Shown: positions 1 to 8,254 of the stretch, in pieces | Layout: the number at the start of each line of letters is the position of its first letter | How positions within the stretch are numbered: position 1 is the stretch's first letter | DNA from: Photobacterium gaetbulicola Gung47 | GTDB taxonomy: Bacteria > Pseudomonadota > Gammaproteobacteria > Enterobacterales > Vibrionaceae | Direction of reading: 5' to 3' | Assembly (NCBI GenBank): GCA_000940995.1 | Contig: CP005974.1 | Coordinates: forward strand, 620,001-684,000 | DNA length: 64,000 nt | Notes under the pieces: generated by a model | The model's database searches: none | The model's input: only the letters and a program-made list of their open reading frames with translations | Told to the model about the DNA's origin: nothing | Program-made: the position numbers and the translations under genes

Positions 1-942
1 ATAGAGAGCCACATCCAGCAGTTAGCTATACTGCTTCAGTCCAAGCAGGCCGATCTTGAAGTTGTTTACCTCCAGCATTACCCTTCTCACCCGCAGTATA
101 CGGAGCTAGAGCAGCACCAAATTCCCTACCGTTTCCTTAGCGAGAGCTCTGTGACTTCTTTTTTCCGTCAGCTAAAGGCGGATGACATCGTCCATGCCCA
201 CGGCTACAAGGCCTCGGTCCTGTCCCGTTGCGGCCGGTTACTGGCTCCTTACCATTTGGTGACCACTTTCCATGCTGGCGAGGCGGTGTCAGGCAAGCTG
301 GCCTTCTATGAGTGGCTCAACCGCTATACCTCAGCCTTTTCCTACAACCTTGCCGTCAGTGAAAAAATCAAAACAGACTTGCCATTTCGTTGCGAATTGC
401 TGCGCAATTTTGTCCATTGCCAAAACGCTATCGATAGCCGAAGCCGCCATTCGACGCTGCAGGTTGGGTTTGTCGGCAGGTTAAGTCATGAAAAGGCCAT
501 CGATCGCTTTGTTTCTCTCAGCACACAACTACCGTATATCAGGTGCCACGTCTTTGGTGATGGCGACCAAGCTGGGATGCTGCAAGGTCGGCCTGTCATC
601 TGGCACGGTGCCGTGCCTGCGATGGAACCCTATTGGCACCGGCTTGATGTCTTGCTTATTACCTCTCGGGCTGAAGGTATGCCTATGGCAGCCCTCGAAG
701 CTATGGCGCACGGTGTCGTGGTGTTATCTACGGATGTGGGTGAAATGCCCACACTGTTGGATCAAGAGTGTTTGGTGGCCGAGGCGCACTGGCAGGATCT
801 CGCTGCAAGGGTGAAAGATCTCGATAATGCCGGTGACGAAGCCTGGCAGCGGTTGTCAGAGCGGCAACACCAGCTAGTCAAAAAACATTACAGCGGTGAA
901 GCGTGCTGGCAACAACTGGCACGGATCTATCGAATGGTATGA
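1..942 (+). CDS. Glycosyltransferase family 4, 5'-truncated by window edge
   Basis: The frame is open from the first base, so the start lies outside the window; the GTG at 151 is internal. The visible start IESHIQQLAILLQ is the usual amphipathic helix after the GG of a GT4 N-terminal Rossmann domain. The C-terminal nucleotide-sugar-binding domain is clear: a VGFVGRLSHEKAID segment (first strand and phosphate-binding Lys) and the EGMPMAALEAMAHG segment carrying the E-x7-E motif. It should transfer a sugar from an NDP-sugar to the lipid-linked repeat unit on the cytoplasmic face. It converges with sypE (gap 34 bp, no clear terminator) and probably belongs to the same polysaccharide locus. The sugar specificity cannot be read from the sequence. 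Confidence 0.88.
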   Translation: MESHIQQLAILLQSKQADLEVVYLQHYPSHPQYTELEQHQIPYRFLSESSVTSFFRQLKADDIVHAHGYKASVLSRCGRLLAPYHLVTTFHAGEAVSGKLAFYEWLNRYTSAFSYNLAVSEKIKTDLPFRCELLRNFVHCQNAIDSRSRHSTLQVGFVGRLSHEKAIDRFVSLSTQLPYIRCHVFGDGDQAGMLQGRPVIWHGAVPAMEPYWHRLDVLLITSRAEGMPMAALEAMAHGVVVLSTDVGEMPTLLDQECLVAEAHWQDLAARVKDLDNAGDEAWQRLSERQHQLVKKHYSGEACWQQLARIYRMV

Positions 943-976
943 TGGCTAATCGCTGCTATCTGCTACGCGCTGTATC

Positions 977-2449
977 TTAGGGGGAGCAGGTCAGGGTGAA
1001 TAGAGCCCGGTCGTCTTCATGGTTTTGTGGAGTGCGTTGCCAGAGATACTGGTGGCGTTCGTTACTGGGCATCAGCACCATGTCCTGCCTTTCGCGTTCT
1101 GTCAGCACCGCTTCCAATAAACCATCGCTGTAGCCGTGCAGGCTATGGCCCTTATCCAGTTTCATGCGATATCCCCCAGACTGAGGCGATTCGAATAACC
1201 CTAACAATCCAGTAGACTGGTGAATATGATGGCATGAGCTAGCACAATGGATCGGCTTTGGCATTCCGGCGTTGTAGAGGGTGATGAGGTTGTCGGTAGC
1301 AAGGTGAAGGACCAGTAAGCACACCAAGTTATTTGCCTGAGCTTGATAGAGGTATTGGTTGAGGCGGCGGCAAAACTGCTCTGGGGTGATGTCCGGATCT
1401 TGGAGCAGTCCCAGGATCACCCCGTAGCTGATCCCGCCATTGGCTTTTGCGATGATGCCATGTCCCATCAGATCGCCGAGGATCACCATAGTGGAGCCAT
1501 CTGGTCGCGGCTGATGAATAAAGAAATCACCACTGATCTCTGGTTCCCGGCTTAGCTGGAGCCTAAAGTTACCCAGGGTCAATGTCGTTGTGGTTGTCGC
1601 CTCGGCTCTAGGTATGGCGGTGTGCTCAAATTGTTGCAACAGGTTGTCTTCGAAGGCATTGAGTAAGTTGGTATGGCGTTTGAGGACCCGCTCTAATACT
1701 TGGAGTAGGCGCCACTTGTCGATCGGCTTGGATAGGAAATCATCGATTCCCGACAGGGTCACTGCCGACATTGTCTCAGAGACCGTATCTCCGGAGAGAA
1801 ACACAAAAGGCAGCAGACGGTGGTGCCGGATGTTGGCGACTGAGCGGCGGAACTCCAGGCCGTTAATGTTCGGCATCCACAAGTCAGTGAGGACCAAGTC
1901 GCAGCGGTTGTTCTGCAGCCACCTCAGCGCATCGCCGGCATGGCTGAAAATCGACAACTGGTAATCTTGTTCGAGATAGCTTGTCAGCGTCGCGAGTTGG
2001 CTGCGGCTGTCATCAACAATAACGAGATGTTTTTGGGGCGATGGCTGGGGAAGAGTAAAGACAATCGTATTTTGCTCGGGGGTGATGTCGTAGCAAAAGT
2101 CCGGAAATATAGCCCTGATAATCGCTAACCCCATACCCGACTCAGCAGGTAGCTCCGGCAAATCTGCACTGGCGAGGTGTTGGGCTTGGGCTGGCCATGG
2201 TGAGCCATTGTCGGCAATGCTCAATCGATAGTGGCCGGTGCTTTTGCCGTAACTAATCGTGCAGTGCGTCGCAGCCACCTGCTGGTGATCAAGCAGGTTG
2301 GCACAGTACTCGCTGCAAACTAGCTTGATGTTCTGAATTAAGTCAGGGGCCAGCAGTAGCGCCTGGGCTTTTACGTCCAGCACCCGGCGTATATTGGCTA
2401 TGTTTTCATAACTTAGCGCAAACTGGCGCTGGAACAAAACCTGATTCAT
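977..2449 (-). CDS. sypE: SypE-like switch regulator: HATPase kinase + REC + PP2C phosphatase
   Basis: A 490-residue protein with three domains. Residues 1-135 are an RsbW-like serine kinase, with N-box Asn51 in EYCANLLDH, the DNG at 80-82 and the GMGLAI box at 106-111. Residues 140-258 are a receiver domain: acidic pair DD146-147, phospho-acceptor Asp189 in LTDLWMP, Lys241 in SKP. Residues 285-490 are a SpoIIE/PP2C phosphatase with metal-binding aspartates in SGDFF (308), GDLMGHG (326), SDG (442) and EDD (479-480). This order is that of V. fischeri SypE, which phosphorylates and dephosphorylates the STAS protein SypA under control of receiver phosphorylation. All active-site residues look intact, so both activities are expected. 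It is last in the A-E operon, 27 bp after sypD. Confidence 0.88.
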   Translation of the reverse strand: MNQVLFQRQFALSYENIANIRRVLDVKAQALLLAPDLIQNIKLVCSEYCANLLDHQQVAATHCTISYGKSTGHYRLSIADNGSPWPAQAQHLASADLPELPAESGMGLAIIRAIFPDFCYDITPEQNTIVFTLPQPSPQKHLVIVDDSRSQLATLTSYLEQDYQLSIFSHAGDALRWLQNNRCDLVLTDLWMPNINGLEFRRSVANIRHHRLLPFVFLSGDTVSETMSAVTLSGIDDFLSKPIDKWRLLQVLERVLKRHTNLLNAFEDNLLQQFEHTAIPRAEATTTTTLTLGNFRLQLSREPEISGDFFIHQPRPDGSTMVILGDLMGHGIIAKANGGISYGVILGLLQDPDITPEQFCRRLNQYLYQAQANNLVCLLVLHLATDNLITLYNAGMPKPIHCASSCHHIHQSTGLLGLFESPQSGGYRMKLDKGHSLHGYSDGLLEAVLTERERQDMVLMPSNERHQYLWQRTPQNHEDDRALFTLTCSP

Positions 2450-2476
2450 CCCGATTGATCCTTAGTCGTAACTTGG

Positions 2477-3169
2477 CTATTGGTATTTTCCCTGTAGCAG
2501 CGGACTGTTTTGAAGGTAGTCGATAAGCAGGCATTTGAGGCTCTGGGGTAACCACCGTGCTTTCCCATTCAATACCCTGATGATCTCTTCGGCCAATGAG
2601 GGGTTGTACTGATCGTTGACCAAGGTTCCGAGTAAGCTGACATCGTTCTGGTCCAGTTTATGGATACAGGTCAGTAGCTCGCTCTCGGTTGTTTTTGCGG
2701 CGGCAAGACAGAGAATGGTGGCATCGCTGGCATGGCTGATCGTACCGATAGGTAAGTTACGCCAGTTGGTCTGGGTCAGGGTGCCGACATCGCATAGGAT
2801 ATAGTGGTAGCGTTGCTTCCAGCGCTCAATCGCTTGGCAAAAACTGTCGGGTTGACGCAAATCTAGCACTGTTTTCTCATCTCTCGGACGGGGCAGTAGT
2901 GTTAGCTGTTCGGTGAGCTGGAGCATGGCCTCGGCTTCCCCTTGTCCGTTGCTGTGCCAGGGCTTGGCGGTACACCCCTGGCCGGATCCGGTCAGATCCA
3001 GATCTATCAGCAGTACCTTATGATCTTCCGCGCAGCGGCGCGCCAGCCAGTTGCAGTGGGTTGAGGTGCCACATTGGCTTGAGGCGCCTGCCAGAGTGAT
3101 CACTCTGGCGTGATGGCGATGGATTTGGTGGAAGAGTTGCTCATATTCGCCGCTAAGCCAAGGTTTCAT
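2477..3169 (-). CDS. sypD: SypD-like BY-kinase/ParA-type ATPase with degenerate P-loop
   Basis: A 230-residue soluble protein with the fold of the cytoplasmic tyrosine autokinases (CpsD/Wzc C-domain) that act with a Wzz-type co-polymerase. The Walker A region at 28-37 reads GASSQCGTST. Aligned with the family pattern G-x-x-P-x-E-G-K-S/T, the catalytic Lys is Thr35. Walker A' is LLIDLDLTG (52-60), with both Asp present but without the usual following Arg. No Tyr cluster ends the protein; only Tyr229 lies near the C-terminus. It may bind nucleotide weakly or act as a scaffold for SypO. Its ATG overlaps the sypC stop, so the genes are translationally coupled. Assignment rests on fold and position between export protein and SypE. 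Confidence 0.75.
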   Translation of the reverse strand: MKPWLSGEYEQLFHQIHRHHARVITLAGASSQCGTSTHCNWLARRCAEDHKVLLIDLDLTGSGQGCTAKPWHSNGQGEAEAMLQLTEQLTLLPRPRDEKTVLDLRQPDSFCQAIERWKQRYHYILCDVGTLTQTNWRNLPIGTISHASDATILCLAAAKTTESELLTCIHKLDQNDVSLLGTLVNDQYNPSLAEEIIRVLNGKARWLPQSLKCLLIDYLQNSPLLQGKYQ

Positions 3170-5253
3170 AATGCTGCTCCTAGGGCGATCAGGGTAAAGA
3201 TCCCCAGCACGTCACGCAGCCCTTTGCGCCATTGCTCGCCCACCGAGTCGTTGAGGTTGGGGACATAAACCGTATCGCCGGGACGAAGTAGGGGCAGGGG
3301 ATAACGGGCCGGGTCGATGACATAGTCGCGTAGATTGAATGTCTGGGCTTGGTCGCCACAGCATGAGGTGTTGACGATCATGATTCGCTCGATATAGGCA
3401 TTGTCTGAAGGGCCACCCGCTTCGGCCAGTAAATCGAGGATATTCATTTGGTTATTGAAGGCATAACGGCCGGGTTTGTTGACCGAGCCCATCAGTCTGA
3501 CCACCTGCTCGGCTGGCTTGTCGAGCCAGTTGCCTTCCATTTTGGGAACATAAATAACATCCCCGGGAACCACTTCGGGCAGCAGGCTTTCATCTCCGGT
3601 CTCAAAATAGAGTGAGAGGTTGAGAGTCGTCACCCTTGCCGTGTTGCCGTTACGGTGGCTGATGCGGATCTGGCGTAGATCAGCGTCGCCATCGGGGCCG
3701 TCTGCGGCAGAGAGGATATCGAGAAAGCCCAGCTCTTTGTTGAAGGCATAGCGACCAGGGGCGCCGACCTGACCGAATACATAAATAGAGTCATCGGCAG
3801 ATTGGCGTACCCAGCTCGACTTGTTGTCTGTCGGATCGTGGGGAAGCTCGTCAATAATGATGGTATCGCCTGCGGCTAGGCGGGGGAGTTGGCTGAAGCT
3901 TCCCCCTTGGGTGATAAAGCTCTCTAAGTCAAAGTAAACCACACTGTTTCCGGTTCCTGCTTGGTCACGCAGCAAGCGAATGTTGCTGAGGTTGGCCTGC
4001 TGCTTGGGCCCTCCTGCATGGGAGAGGACATCCAGTAGGCCCATACTGCTGTTCCACTCGAATCGACCGGGATTGTTGACCGCACCGATAATTTTGATCG
4101 CACGGTCATTGGTTATCTTGAGCCAGGACTTTTCGTTGAAGTCTATTTTTTCAGGAATAAAGATAACGTCGCCGGGAGCAATATCAGGCAATGGATATTG
4201 AGCCGGGTTTTGGGTATAGGTGACCAAGTTGATGCTGACCGGGATTCCCTCGCTACGAAGCAGTTTGATTTGGGTGGTATCGGCAAAGCGAGTCGGCCCG
4301 CCGGCGTTGGCGAGCACATCGACAAAGCCAGTAGCGGGGGAGCTTTCATAGGCTCCGGGTGCCTGGACCTCTCCCATAACGTAGACGGTTCGAGTGGTTG
4401 TGTTGATATCCTCAACTTCGATAGGAGCAAAGATGGTGGTACCCGGCTTGACGGGAGGAAGTTCGGTGGTAACCCCGGTATCTAAATAGGCTTTGAGATC
4501 GAAGAGGTAGGGGACGTTATCGGTGATCACCCTAATTTTGGTGACATCAGCATAGCGGGTGACGCCATCGGCACGCATTAGGGCATCGACAACGGTCATT
4601 CCGGGTTTGTAGCTGAAGGTTCCGGGATTTCGCAGTTCACCGAAGATGGTGATCCCTTGCTCTTCGTCGGCATCGCCCCCTTCCCTCAGTGAGGCCGCAT
4701 CAAAATCGACTTCGACGTTTCCGAGCAGCGGTGAGGCCGGGACAAATATGGTATCACCCCCTTGCAAGGCTGGGAGCATGCCAGGATCGCCGCTGTCGAG
4801 ATAGGCCTTGTAATTGAACAGTACGGAGCGGCCGTTGCGGATCAGCTTGAATTGATCCAGCTGGGCGCCAGGCCGGGCCCCTCCGGCGGTGGATATTGCC
4901 ATCTGAACATTGGCGCCGGGCTTGAGCGAAATCATTCCGGGCTGCTCGACATAGCCGAGAACCTGCACCCGCAGGACTTGCTCGAGGATACTGAGCCTGA
5001 ATTCGTCGAGGTTGCGGTACACGGTCCTGAGACGTTCTCGCAATTGCTGCTCGGCTTGCTGCTGGCTTAGCCCTGCAATGGGGACTAAGCCAACCTCAGG
5101 CAGCCTGATCTGGCCTTGATCGTCGATCGTGAAGGGTTCATTGAAATCGCGCTCTCCCGGCAGTTGGAGAAAGACTCGGTCCCCGGGGGTAAGGGGATCT
5201 CCCCTGGCCGGGGAGAATACGACAATGCATAGTATTAGCAGAAGCCATTTCAT
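3166..5253 (-). CDS. sypC: SypC-like polysaccharide export protein with six SLBB repeats
   Basis: A 695-residue outer-membrane export protein of the Wza/KpsD class that carries the polymer from periplasm to surface. A Sec signal (MKWLLLILCIVVFSPARG) has no lipobox Cys. A Poly_export domain (LTPGDRVFLQLPGE..., about 21-105) is followed by six tandem SLBB units. Each opens with a strand of the type hhGxhxxPG (LGYVEQPG, FGELRNPG, MGEVQAPG, IGAVNNPG, FGQVGAPG, MGSVNKPG) and closes with xGDxIhhP. A short hydrophobic C-terminal segment (about 675-695) may anchor the protein. Most Wza proteins have two or three SLBB units, so this one is long. The start overlaps the sypB stop (ATGA-type coupling). 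Confidence 0.88.
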   Translation of the reverse strand: MKWLLLILCIVVFSPARGDPLTPGDRVFLQLPGERDFNEPFTIDDQGQIRLPEVGLVPIAGLSQQQAEQQLRERLRTVYRNLDEFRLSILEQVLRVQVLGYVEQPGMISLKPGANVQMAISTAGGARPGAQLDQFKLIRNGRSVLFNYKAYLDSGDPGMLPALQGGDTIFVPASPLLGNVEVDFDAASLREGGDADEEQGITIFGELRNPGTFSYKPGMTVVDALMRADGVTRYADVTKIRVITDNVPYLFDLKAYLDTGVTTELPPVKPGTTIFAPIEVEDINTTTRTVYVMGEVQAPGAYESSPATGFVDVLANAGGPTRFADTTQIKLLRSEGIPVSINLVTYTQNPAQYPLPDIAPGDVIFIPEKIDFNEKSWLKITNDRAIKIIGAVNNPGRFEWNSSMGLLDVLSHAGGPKQQANLSNIRLLRDQAGTGNSVVYFDLESFITQGGSFSQLPRLAAGDTIIIDELPHDPTDNKSSWVRQSADDSIYVFGQVGAPGRYAFNKELGFLDILSAADGPDGDADLRQIRISHRNGNTARVTTLNLSLYFETGDESLLPEVVPGDVIYVPKMEGNWLDKPAEQVVRLMGSVNKPGRYAFNNQMNILDLLAEAGGPSDNAYIERIMIVNTSCCGDQAQTFNLRDYVIDPARYPLPLLRPGDTVYVPNLNDSVGEQWRKGLRDVLGIFTLIALGAAL

Positions 5254-6044
5254 AGTGTACCCGGAGTTATCTGTTCGCGGACCGCATGCCAGTCACTGAG
5301 AGAGTATACCCGGTGTGGGGCACGGGTATGGTGATCGACCAGTACTCGGGCATCGACTTTACGATTGCTGAGCCGCTGAGTCTTAGAGCGGGGATCTTCA
5401 AACGATTCCTTTTTCCCGGCACTGGAAATCGAGATCTGATGGGCATCGACCCCTTGTTCGACAAGAAAGCGCCTAACTGTATCTGCCCGGCGCATTCCCA
5501 GCTGGTAGTTGGCTTGCTCTGTCCCGATGGTGTCGGTATGACCGGTCAGCTGGAGCTGCCAGTGTGGCTGGCGTTTCAGAATAGCAGCTGCACGACGCAA
5601 TGCATTTTGGTAATCGGGCAGCAGCTCTATCCGGTTAAAGGCAAACTGGTTATCGACTCGCATCAATAGCAGCAGTTGCTCCTTGAGCTGTACTTCGCTG
5701 TGGCGGGGAGCTAAACATTCTGTGTGGTGTTCAAGCCAGTCCATCAGTCGCTGGGTCTTGGCAAGCTGGGTTTGATAGGCAAGCAGGGTGATGTCGGCGT
5801 CGTCTTTAAAGCCGGCTCTAGCTTCTTGGCTTGCCTGGTCATGGAGGTTTGCGAGCTGCTGGTATTGGGCAGGAATACACTGCCGGGCCCCCCGGATCGT
5901 TAGCAGCTGGAGTTCGAAACTATGGTGCTCAAGCTCATGCCATTGCTCAGTATCCGGAGGCGAATACGGGGTATCTCCGGTGGTGGGCCAGGTGGTGCAG
6001 CCACTGGCGAGCAGTATCATCAGCAAGTTTGGCAGTTTTCCCAT
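5250..6044 (-). CDS. sypB: SypB-like OmpA-family lipoprotein
   Basis: A 264-residue envelope protein. The N-terminus MGKLPNLLMILLASGC is a lipoprotein signal with lipobox LASGC, so Cys16 should be lipidated. A helical region (about 30-135) is followed by an OmpA C-terminal peptidoglycan-binding domain (about 150-245) with QLTGHTDTIGTEQANYQLG and MRRADTVRRFLVEQGV. The RR-A-D helix and the TD loop that binds diaminopimelate are present. It probably anchors the export machinery to the cell wall. It lies directly between the STAS switch gene (1 bp gap) and sypC (4-bp overlap), the order A-B-C known from V. fischeri. Confidence 0.87.
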   Translation of the reverse strand: MGKLPNLLMILLASGCTTWPTTGDTPYSPPDTEQWHELEHHSFELQLLTIRGARQCIPAQYQQLANLHDQASQEARAGFKDDADITLLAYQTQLAKTQRLMDWLEHHTECLAPRHSEVQLKEQLLLLMRVDNQFAFNRIELLPDYQNALRRAAAILKRQPHWQLQLTGHTDTIGTEQANYQLGMRRADTVRRFLVEQGVDAHQISISSAGKKESFEDPRSKTQRLSNRKVDARVLVDHHTRAPHRVYSLSDWHAVREQITPGTL

Positions 6045-6045
6045 A

Positions 6046-6360
6046 TTAACATAACTCCGCCGAGGTGATCAGCGGGATCACCTTGTCGATCCTTAACATT
6101 TTCATCAGCTGCCGCGGCTGACCGTTAACATTGAGTAGGTGTAAGCTTTTTCCTCTGCATTTTAGCCGTTTATACAAGAAAACGATGGCACCAATACCAC
6201 AGGAGTCAATAAAGTGCACTTCAGTCATATCGATGATCATCTCATCGTTGTCGGTTTGGCTCAGCATTTCGAACTCCGGCTCCATCTGGCGGGCAAGGTG
6301 GGCATCGAACTCATCTTGGAGCCTCAAGCCGATATTGGCCTTTTTTACTGTTTGGTTCAT
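6046..6360 (-). CDS. sypA: SypA-like STAS anti-sigma-antagonist switch protein
   Basis: A 104-residue single STAS domain. The loop FIDSCGIGAIV carries Ser53 at the position phosphorylated in SpoIIAA/RsbV proteins, and the DMTEV strand before it is typical. In V. fischeri the unphosphorylated form of SypA promotes biofilm and its phosphorylation is set by SypE; the same pair sits in this operon, so that circuit is inferred here. The gene is first in a tight A-B-C-D-E unit. A sigma-54 promoter at 6396-6411 gives a predicted 25-nt leader, and AGAGG lies 6 nt before the ATG. No sigma or anti-sigma target is encoded nearby. Confidence 0.88.
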   Translation of the reverse strand: MNQTVKKANIGLRLQDEFDAHLARQMEPEFEMLSQTDNDEMIIDMTEVHFIDSCGIGAIVFLYKRLKCRGKSLHLLNVNGQPRQLMKMLRIDKVIPLITSAELC

Positions 6361-6395
6361 AACTAGCCTCTAGGTTGTTGTGTTTATTCAATAAA

Positions 6396-6411
6396 TACAA
6401 GAGCTGTGCCA
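6396..6411 (-). promoter_or_regulatory. Sigma-54 promoter of the sypA-E operon
   Basis: The minus strand reads TGGCACAGCTCTTGTA. The -24 half TGGCAC is perfect, N5 spacing is right and the -12 half is TTGTA against consensus TTGC(A/T), so one key base differs (GC to GT). It begins 2 bp after the sypQR coding end. The predicted transcript starts near 6385, 25 nt before the sypA ATG. V. fischeri sypA also has a sigma-54 promoter, activated by SypG. Confidence 0.72.
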
Positions 6412-6412
6412 A

Positions 6413-8254
6413 CTATTGCCCGCGTCGACTCACCATGATGTAAATGGTTTTAAAAATAATGAACAGATCCATTTTGAACCACTGTAGCGGTGAACTAAGA
6501 GCCAAGGCATAGGCGTGATCAAAGGCGATTTTATTTTTGACGTCTTCCAGGCTGTTGTCATAGCCCTGGCTGACTTGCGCAAGGCCGGTGAGCCCGGGCT
6601 TCAGACCTGCGGTTCGCTCGAGGTAAAATGGCAATGCATTTTGCAGCGAGCCACAAAATTCAGGTCGCTCAGGCCTTGGCCCGATCAATGCCATATCGCC
6701 ATTGAGGACATTGAGCAACTGGGGCAGCTCATCGAGCCGGGTGACACGCAGAAAGTGGCCGATGCGGGTAATGCGGGAGTCATTCTGCCGGGCCCATACT
6801 GCCCCAGATTTCGACTCTGCATGGTTGAACATAGAGCGAAATTTAATAATTTCAAACAGCTCGACTTGTTCCTCGCTGATCCGGCCGACACGCAGCTGGC
6901 GATAGAAGATGGGGCCAGGGGAGTCAAGCTTGATCAACAAGGCGATCAACGGCCAGACCGGTAACGTTAATACCATGCCGATTGATGCCAGCAAGATATC
7001 ACTAGTGCGCTTGAGTAGCTGGGTCGACAGGGCCTGGTAGTTTGACAATGGGGGGAGGTGGCGCCAGCCACTGCGAAAGTGGCCCAGCAGGTAACGGAGC
7101 ATACCTATCAGAGAGGCTGCATAGCTGCTGACAAAATAATGCAGTTTATCGGTAGCTTTGCTGGACACGCCAAATAGCGGCAGGGTGGCAGCGATATACC
7201 CTGCTGCCTGCAGGACTATCAGGGCTAGGGCTAAGGCTGAACCCTGGATGGCCAAGCTAAGCGAGAGTAACAAGTATCCGATCAAAATGAAAGGCATGAC
7301 GGTTCTCATGGCTTTGCCCGATGTGAAAAGCCAGCGCGCACCATGATGGGAGTGGCGAAACACGAAGCGGCAGCGGATCAGTTGCTGCAGATTGCCGGCA
7401 CCAATGCGTTGGCGGCGCTGGTAGGTATCCTGAGCGGTGGATGGGGAGAGTTCGACACTGTTGATATAGTGGTTGAACTGGACCTGGAAGCCTTGCTTGA
7501 TCACCAGCATGGTCTGGATGAAATCATCATTGATGGTATCTTCCGGCAAGTAGGAAAAAAGCGGGGCGCGGACAATATAGAATGCCCCATTGCCGCCCAT
7601 GACACTGCCGAATTTTGCTTCTGTCTGGCGAATTGAGTTCTGCCACTGCCAGTACTGTTGCTCACCGCTGGTGGCTTCGGCCAATAGGTAGTTACAGGTC
7701 AAGGCCCCGATTTTCGGATTGGTGAAGCTATTGGCGGCTTGGCGAAGGGCATCAATGGAGAGCAACGCCGAGACATCGGACATGGCGATCAAATCCGCTT
7801 GGTCTCTAACCATGCTGAGCAGCTGGTTGATGCGTATCACTTTGCCTTTGTTTTCCGTTTCAACGATGCACTCTAGCTGAATCCCTGCTCCGGCATACTT
7901 GGCTTGCCATGCTTGTACCAGCGCGGCGGTATTGTCACTGCAACCATCGCAGCAGACCCAGACAGAGAGCTTTTCGGCTGGGTAATCGAGCACCACCAGA
8001 TTGGCTAGCTTGGCGTCGATAAACTCTGCCTCGTTATGGGCTGGAATCATGATGGCGACCGAGGGAAGTGTTTTGGCCTCGGAACAAGGCCCTGTGGTTG
8101 CCTCCGCTTGTGCAGAGTCTGGCGCTGTTCGCCCCAGAAATACCATCAAAGCGGTATAGATGATGTGGTGATAGATAATCACGGCAGTCATTGCGAGTAG
8201 TATTATCCAGCTCATAGTCATAGTGATTTCGTTATCTTTTTCCGAGCGATTCAT
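6413..8254 (-). CDS. Fused glycosyltransferase family 2 + initiating sugar-phosphate transferase (SypQ-SypR fusion)
   Basis: A 613-residue membrane protein with two enzymes in one chain. An N-terminal membrane helix (about 14-38) precedes a GT2 domain (about 60-290: IMIPAHNEAEFIDAK, CCDGCSDNT, later QRRQRIGAGNLQQ). Two or three helices follow (about 315-385), then a bacterial sugar transferase domain (about 412-612) with the typical RVGR, EIIKFRSMF, RLDELPQLLNVLNGDMALIG and GPRPERPEF motifs. The C-terminal half should load the first sugar phosphate onto undecaprenyl phosphate and the N-terminal half should add a later sugar. In V. fischeri these are separate genes sypQ and sypR, as I recall. 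The start at 8254 overlaps sypP by 23 bp; an in-frame ATG at 8221 is an alternative. Confidence 0.85.
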   Translation of the reverse strand: MNRSEKDNEITMTMSWIILLAMTAVIIYHHIIYTALMVFLGRTAPDSAQAEATTGPCSEAKTLPSVAIMIPAHNEAEFIDAKLANLVVLDYPAEKLSVWVCCDGCSDNTAALVQAWQAKYAGAGIQLECIVETENKGKVIRINQLLSMVRDQADLIAMSDVSALLSIDALRQAANSFTNPKIGALTCNYLLAEATSGEQQYWQWQNSIRQTEAKFGSVMGGNGAFYIVRAPLFSYLPEDTINDDFIQTMLVIKQGFQVQFNHYINSVELSPSTAQDTYQRRQRIGAGNLQQLIRCRFVFRHSHHGARWLFTSGKAMRTVMPFILIGYLLLSLSLAIQGSALALALIVLQAAGYIAATLPLFGVSSKATDKLHYFVSSYAASLIGMLRYLLGHFRSGWRHLPPLSNYQALSTQLLKRTSDILLASIGMVLTLPVWPLIALLIKLDSPGPIFYRQLRVGRISEEQVELFEIIKFRSMFNHAESKSGAVWARQNDSRITRIGHFLRVTRLDELPQLLNVLNGDMALIGPRPERPEFCGSLQNALPFYLERTAGLKPGLTGLAQVSQGYDNSLEDVKNKIAFDHAYALALSSPLQWFKMDLFIIFKTIYIMVSRRGQ

